From: Caenimonas soli
GTDB taxonomy: Bacteria > Pseudomonadota > Gammaproteobacteria > Burkholderiales > Burkholderiaceae_C
Direction: 5' to 3'
Length of the DNA: 64,000 bases
Assembly: GCF_013155545.1 (NCBI RefSeq)
Contig: NZ_JABJVV010000003.1
Location: 186,001 to 250,000 of the forward strand
Below, one piece after another: positions 61,039 through 64,000 of the stretch. The translations under genes and the position numbers were made by a program. The notes beneath the pieces were generated by a model. That model saw nothing but the letters and a program-made list of their open reading frames with translations. It was not told the origin of the DNA and did not search any database. Numbering within the stretch: the stretch's first letter is position 1; every line of letters begins with the position of its first letter.

Positions 61039-63054
61039 ATGACCGCACCCCATGTTCCCCAAATTCGCCTCTACCAAGACTGGTTGCGCGACAGTCGCGG
61101 CCTTTCCTTCGACAGCTACGACGCGCTGTGGCGCTGGTCGACAACCGACCTGGCGGGCTTCTGGCAGAGCATCTGGGAGTATTTCGACCTGCAGTCGCCG
61201 ACGCCTCACCAGGCCGTATTGGCCGAACCCAAGATGCCCGGCGCGCGCTGGTTCGAAGGCGCGCAGTTCAACTACGCGCACCAGGTCTTTCGCCATGTCG
61301 ACAAGGCGCACGCCGCCGGCTTCCCCGCGGTCATCAGCCGCAACGAAAAGGGCGAGCACCGCGAGCTGAGCTGGCCGCAGCTGCGGCGGCAGGTCGCCGC
61401 ACTGGCCTTGCATCTGCAGCAGCAAGGCGTGCAGCCCGGCGACCGGGTGGCGGCGTACCTGCCCAACATCCCGGAAGCAATCGTGGCCTTCCTGGCGGTG
61501 GCGAGCATCGGCGGCGTCTGGAGCATCTGCGCGCCGGACATGGGAACCAACGCGGTGCTGGACCGCTTCAAGCAGATCGAGCCGAAGGTACTGATCGCCT
61601 GCGACGGCGTGAGCTACGGCGGCCGCGACTTCGACCGCACCGGCGTCGTGGCCGAGCTGCGCGCCGCCTTGCCGACCGTCACGCATCTGGTTCTGCACCG
61701 CAATCTGGGCGTGGACGAGGCGGCGCTGCAGCCCCTGACGCCCTGGGCCGACATGGCGACGATCACGGCCCGCGACGACGGCGCCGTGCAAGCGTTCGAG
61801 CCGCCTTGGCTGCCCTTCGATCACCCGCTGTGGATCGTCTACTCCAGCGGCACCACCGGCCTGCCCAAACCCATCGTGCACGGCCACGGCGGCACCGTGA
61901 TCGTGGGCCTGGCGCTCAAGGTGCTGCACAACGACATAGGCTGCAGCTACCAGCCCAACAGTTGGGGCGAGCGCTTTCACTGGTACAGCTCCACCGGCTG
62001 GGTGATGTGGAACGCCCAGGTCAGCGGCCTGCTCAACGGCACGACCTGCTGCATCTACGACGGCAACCCGGGCGGCTCCAAGGACAAGCCCGACTGGACG
62101 GCGCTGTGGCGCTTTGCCGCCGAACTCGGTGTGACCTTCTTTGGCGCCGGCGCGGCGTTCTTCAGCAACTGCATGAAGGCAGGAATCGATCTCGCGGCAT
62201 TGGGCGATCTGCGGTCCGTGCGCGCGCTGGGCACCACCGGTTCGCCGCTCAGCCCCGAGGTGCAGGCCTGGGGCACGCAGCAGTTCGAGAAGATCGGAAC
62301 GCCCGGCATCTGGTGGTGCAACATCTCCGGCGGTACCGACTTCGCAGGCGCCTTCATCGGAGGCAACCGCGAACTGCCGCAGGTGCCCGGCGAGATGCAA
62401 TGCCGATTGCTCGGCTGTGCCGTCGAGGCCTGGAACGAGCGCGGGGAGCCCGTGATCGACGAGGTTGGCGAACTGGTCTGCACGCAACCCATTCCGTCCA
62501 TGCCGCTGTACTTCTGGGGCGACGAAGGCAACGCACGCTTGCTCTCCAGCTATTTCGACACCTACCCCGGCGTCTGGCGCCACGGCGACTGGCTCAAGAT
62601 CACGCCAACGGGCGGCTGCATCATCTATGGGCGCAGCGATGCCACCATCAATCGCCACGGCTTGCGCATGGGAACCAGCGAGCTGTACAGCGCCGTGGAA
62701 GCCCTGCCCGAAGTGCTGGACTCGATGGTGGTCGATCTGGAATACCTGGGCCGCGAAAGCTACATGCCGCTGTTCGTGGTGCTGCGCCCGGGCGTGGCGC
62801 TGGACGATGCGATGAAGGCCAAGATCAATGGCGCCATCAAGACGGCCTTGTCGCCGCGCTTCGTGCCCAACGAGATATTCCAGGTGGCCGAGATTCCGCG
62901 CACCTTGTCCGGCAAGAAGCAGGAACTGCCGATCAAGAAGCTGCTGCTGGGACAGCCTTTGGAGAAGGTGGTCAACAGGGACACGATGGCCAACCCGGGT
63001 TGCCTGGACTGGTATGTGGCCCTGGCGGACCAGAGGTTGTCATCCCGGGCTTGA
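61039..63054 (+). CDS. aacS: Acetoacetyl-CoA synthetase
   Basis: AacS activates acetoacetate to acetoacetyl-CoA with ATP, allowing use of ketone bodies and PHB breakdown products. The 671-residue protein has the AMP-binding motifs LWIVYSSGTTGLPKPIVHGH, NISGGTDFAGAF, GVWRHGDWL and the C-terminal RTLSGKKQELPIKKLL with the catalytic Lys. Length fits the family (about 650). The last residues (SSRA) and stop lie in a partial palindromic repeat. The ATG at 61039 is chosen over a GTG one codon earlier. Confidence 0.95.
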   Translation: MTAPHVPQIRLYQDWLRDSRGLSFDSYDALWRWSTTDLAGFWQSIWEYFDLQSPTPHQAVLAEPKMPGARWFEGAQFNYAHQVFRHVDKAHAAGFPAVISRNEKGEHRELSWPQLRRQVAALALHLQQQGVQPGDRVAAYLPNIPEAIVAFLAVASIGGVWSICAPDMGTNAVLDRFKQIEPKVLIACDGVSYGGRDFDRTGVVAELRAALPTVTHLVLHRNLGVDEAALQPLTPWADMATITARDDGAVQAFEPPWLPFDHPLWIVYSSGTTGLPKPIVHGHGGTVIVGLALKVLHNDIGCSYQPNSWGERFHWYSSTGWVMWNAQVSGLLNGTTCCIYDGNPGGSKDKPDWTALWRFAAELGVTFFGAGAAFFSNCMKAGIDLAALGDLRSVRALGTTGSPLSPEVQAWGTQQFEKIGTPGIWWCNISGGTDFAGAFIGGNRELPQVPGEMQCRLLGCAVEAWNERGEPVIDEVGELVCTQPIPSMPLYFWGDEGNARLLSSYFDTYPGVWRHGDWLKITPTGGCIIYGRSDATINRHGLRMGTSELYSAVEALPEVLDSMVVDLEYLGRESYMPLFVVLRPGVALDDAMKAKINGAIKTALSPRFVPNEIFQVAEIPRTLSGKKQELPIKKLLLGQPLEKVVNRDTMANPGCLDWYVALADQRLSSRA

Positions 63055-63060
63055 CCGACG
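63039..63060. repeat. Partial dispersed palindromic repeat at the aacS end
   Basis: GTC-ATCCCGGG-CTTGA-CC: left arm and loop are intact, the right arm is degenerate. It provides the aacS stop codon. Confidence 0.65.
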
Positions 63061-63951
63061 CTATCCCTGGTGCGTGGGCAGCGCCTCCAGTGCATCCATA
63101 AACTCGCGCACCTTGGCCGGCATCAGGCGGCGGCCCAGCAGCAGGGCGTAGATACGCAGCGGCGCGCAGCGCCAGGCCGGCAGTAGAGGCACCAGCCGGC
63201 CCTGCTGAACGGCGGGCGCGCAGAAGGTGGCCGTGATGCGCGCCACCCCCAGACCCGCGAGCGCCGCTTCCAGCCGCACCCCCGCATTGCCCGAGCGCAT
63301 GCGCGGGTTGCGCACTTCTACCTTCGTGGCGCTGCCGTCCTCTGCGCTGAACTCCCACTCGGTGTCGTCGGCGCCCGCCAGCAGCGGCAGCGCGTTGAGA
63401 TCCTCGGGCCCGGCCAGTTCGGGAAACCGGACCAGCAGATCGGGCGCCGCGAACAGCTCGCGCTCTAGCGAGAACACCTTTCGCGTCACGACGCTGGAAG
63501 GCGCAACCGTCTGCTCGATGGAAGAGAACACGATGTCGTAGGGGCGCTCGAACAGCGGGACGCGGGCGTGTTCCACGTCGATGTGCACCTTGAGCTGCGG
63601 ATGGGCCGCCATGATCTTGCACGCCACCTCCGCCAGATGGTGCGCACCGAATTCATAGGGTGCGGCGATGCGCAGCGTGCCCTGCACCTTCGCACCTTTG
63701 GCGACGGCGTCGACGGCCAGCTCGCGCAGCTGGGAAAAGGGCTTGGAGATATCGCCATACAGCGACTCGCCGGCATCGGTCAGGCGCAGGCTGCGCGTGG
63801 TGCGCTCCAACAGGCGCGTGCCGAGCTGCTCCTCCAGCCGCGTGACCGAGGCGCTCAGGCTTGACTTGGGGCGATCGAGCACGCGTGCCGCCGCGGTGAA
63901 GCCACCGTGCTCGACCACCTGGCAGAAAGCGTCGAAGTCGTCCCAGTTCAT
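63061..63951 (-). CDS. LysR family transcriptional regulator
   Basis: A 296-residue regulator. The N-terminal winged helix reads MNWDDFDAFCQVVEHGGFTA, AARVLDRPKSSLSASVTRLE and QLGTRLLERTTRSLRLTDAG. The C-terminal substrate-binding domain has the CrgA-type pattern (GTLRIAAPYEFGAHHLAEVA). Its target is probably divergent, beyond the window's right end; aacS is convergent with it and six bases away. Confidence 0.93.
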   Translation of the reverse strand: MNWDDFDAFCQVVEHGGFTAAARVLDRPKSSLSASVTRLEEQLGTRLLERTTRSLRLTDAGESLYGDISKPFSQLRELAVDAVAKGAKVQGTLRIAAPYEFGAHHLAEVACKIMAAHPQLKVHIDVEHARVPLFERPYDIVFSSIEQTVAPSSVVTRKVFSLERELFAAPDLLVRFPELAGPEDLNALPLLAGADDTEWEFSAEDGSATKVEVRNPRMRSGNAGVRLEAALAGLGVARITATFCAPAVQQGRLVPLLPAWRCAPLRIYALLLGRRLMPAKVREFMDALEALPTHQG

Positions 63952-64000
63952 TGTTCAGGATTCGGAACACAGAAGCCAGCGCTGGTGATTGATCCAGCGG

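Overview
The window looks like the replication-origin region of a GC-rich betaproteobacterium of the order Burkholderiales. Gene content and order, the DUF4148 protein, and the short palindromic repeats scattered between genes fit the family Comamonadaceae best. This placement rests on recognised proteins and gene order only; no database search was possible.

Origin core (1-8884). mnmE (partial), yidC, yidD, rnpA and rpmH read leftwards; dnaA, dnaN and gyrB read rightwards. The dnaA-dnaN gap holds DnaA boxes, a GC-rich spacer and a run of CTA triplets of the DnaA-trio type, so it is the best oriC candidate. About 45 kb away lie mnmG-rsmG-lysE-parA-parB, with three parS-like 16-mers inside mnmG and rsmG. 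The minCDE division-site operon is at 24.6-26.5 kb.

Accessory block (8885-17823). Directly after gyrB sits a four-gene set that looks like a defence island: a C5-cytosine methyltransferase, a McrB-like AAA+ ATPase with a possible base-reading N-terminal domain, a McrC-like DUF2357 protein with a PD-(D/E)XK nuclease motif, and a Vsr nicking endonuclease. Decayed coding sequence, a small dimeric-barrel-type protein and an IS110/IS1111-type insertion sequence follow. The insertion sequence has a long non-coding right end where a guide RNA would be expected.

Mixed chromosome (17.8-34 kb). queC, NnrU, a PPC-domain protein, a DnaQ-like exonuclease, a MNT-HEPN toxin-antitoxin pair, the ybhP-clsB-ybhN membrane-lipid operon, a possibly truncated DUF4130 DNA-repair gene, PagL, and several small secreted proteins including a Spy/CpxP-like one.

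Exosortase locus (34.1-41.1 kb). CreB and CreC are followed by one large VIT-vWA surface protein ending in a PEP-CTERM signal, an exosortase with Cys-Arg-His catalytic residues, an EpsI-like partner and a stand-alone GT51 transglycosylase. A perfect TTCAC-N6-TTCAC direct repeat (the CreB cre tag of E. coli) lies between creC and the surface-protein gene, tying the two-component system to the sorting operon. This is the most interesting system in the window.

Right end (41.1-64 kb). Transporters (YbfB-type MFS, LysE, uracil permease), a beta-class GST, AsmA-like and transglutaminase-like proteins, an HD/aldolase pair divergent from a Crp-type regulator with a dyad between them, two secreted EF-hand proteins, a cobalamin adenosyltransferase, a TetR module with two matching operators and a 37-residue membrane peptide, acetoacetyl-CoA synthetase and a LysR regulator.

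A family of small palindromic repeats (arms of about 8 bp that differ between copies but always pair, with a TCRRG-type loop) recurs throughout. It lies inside minC in frame and supplies the last codons of several other genes.
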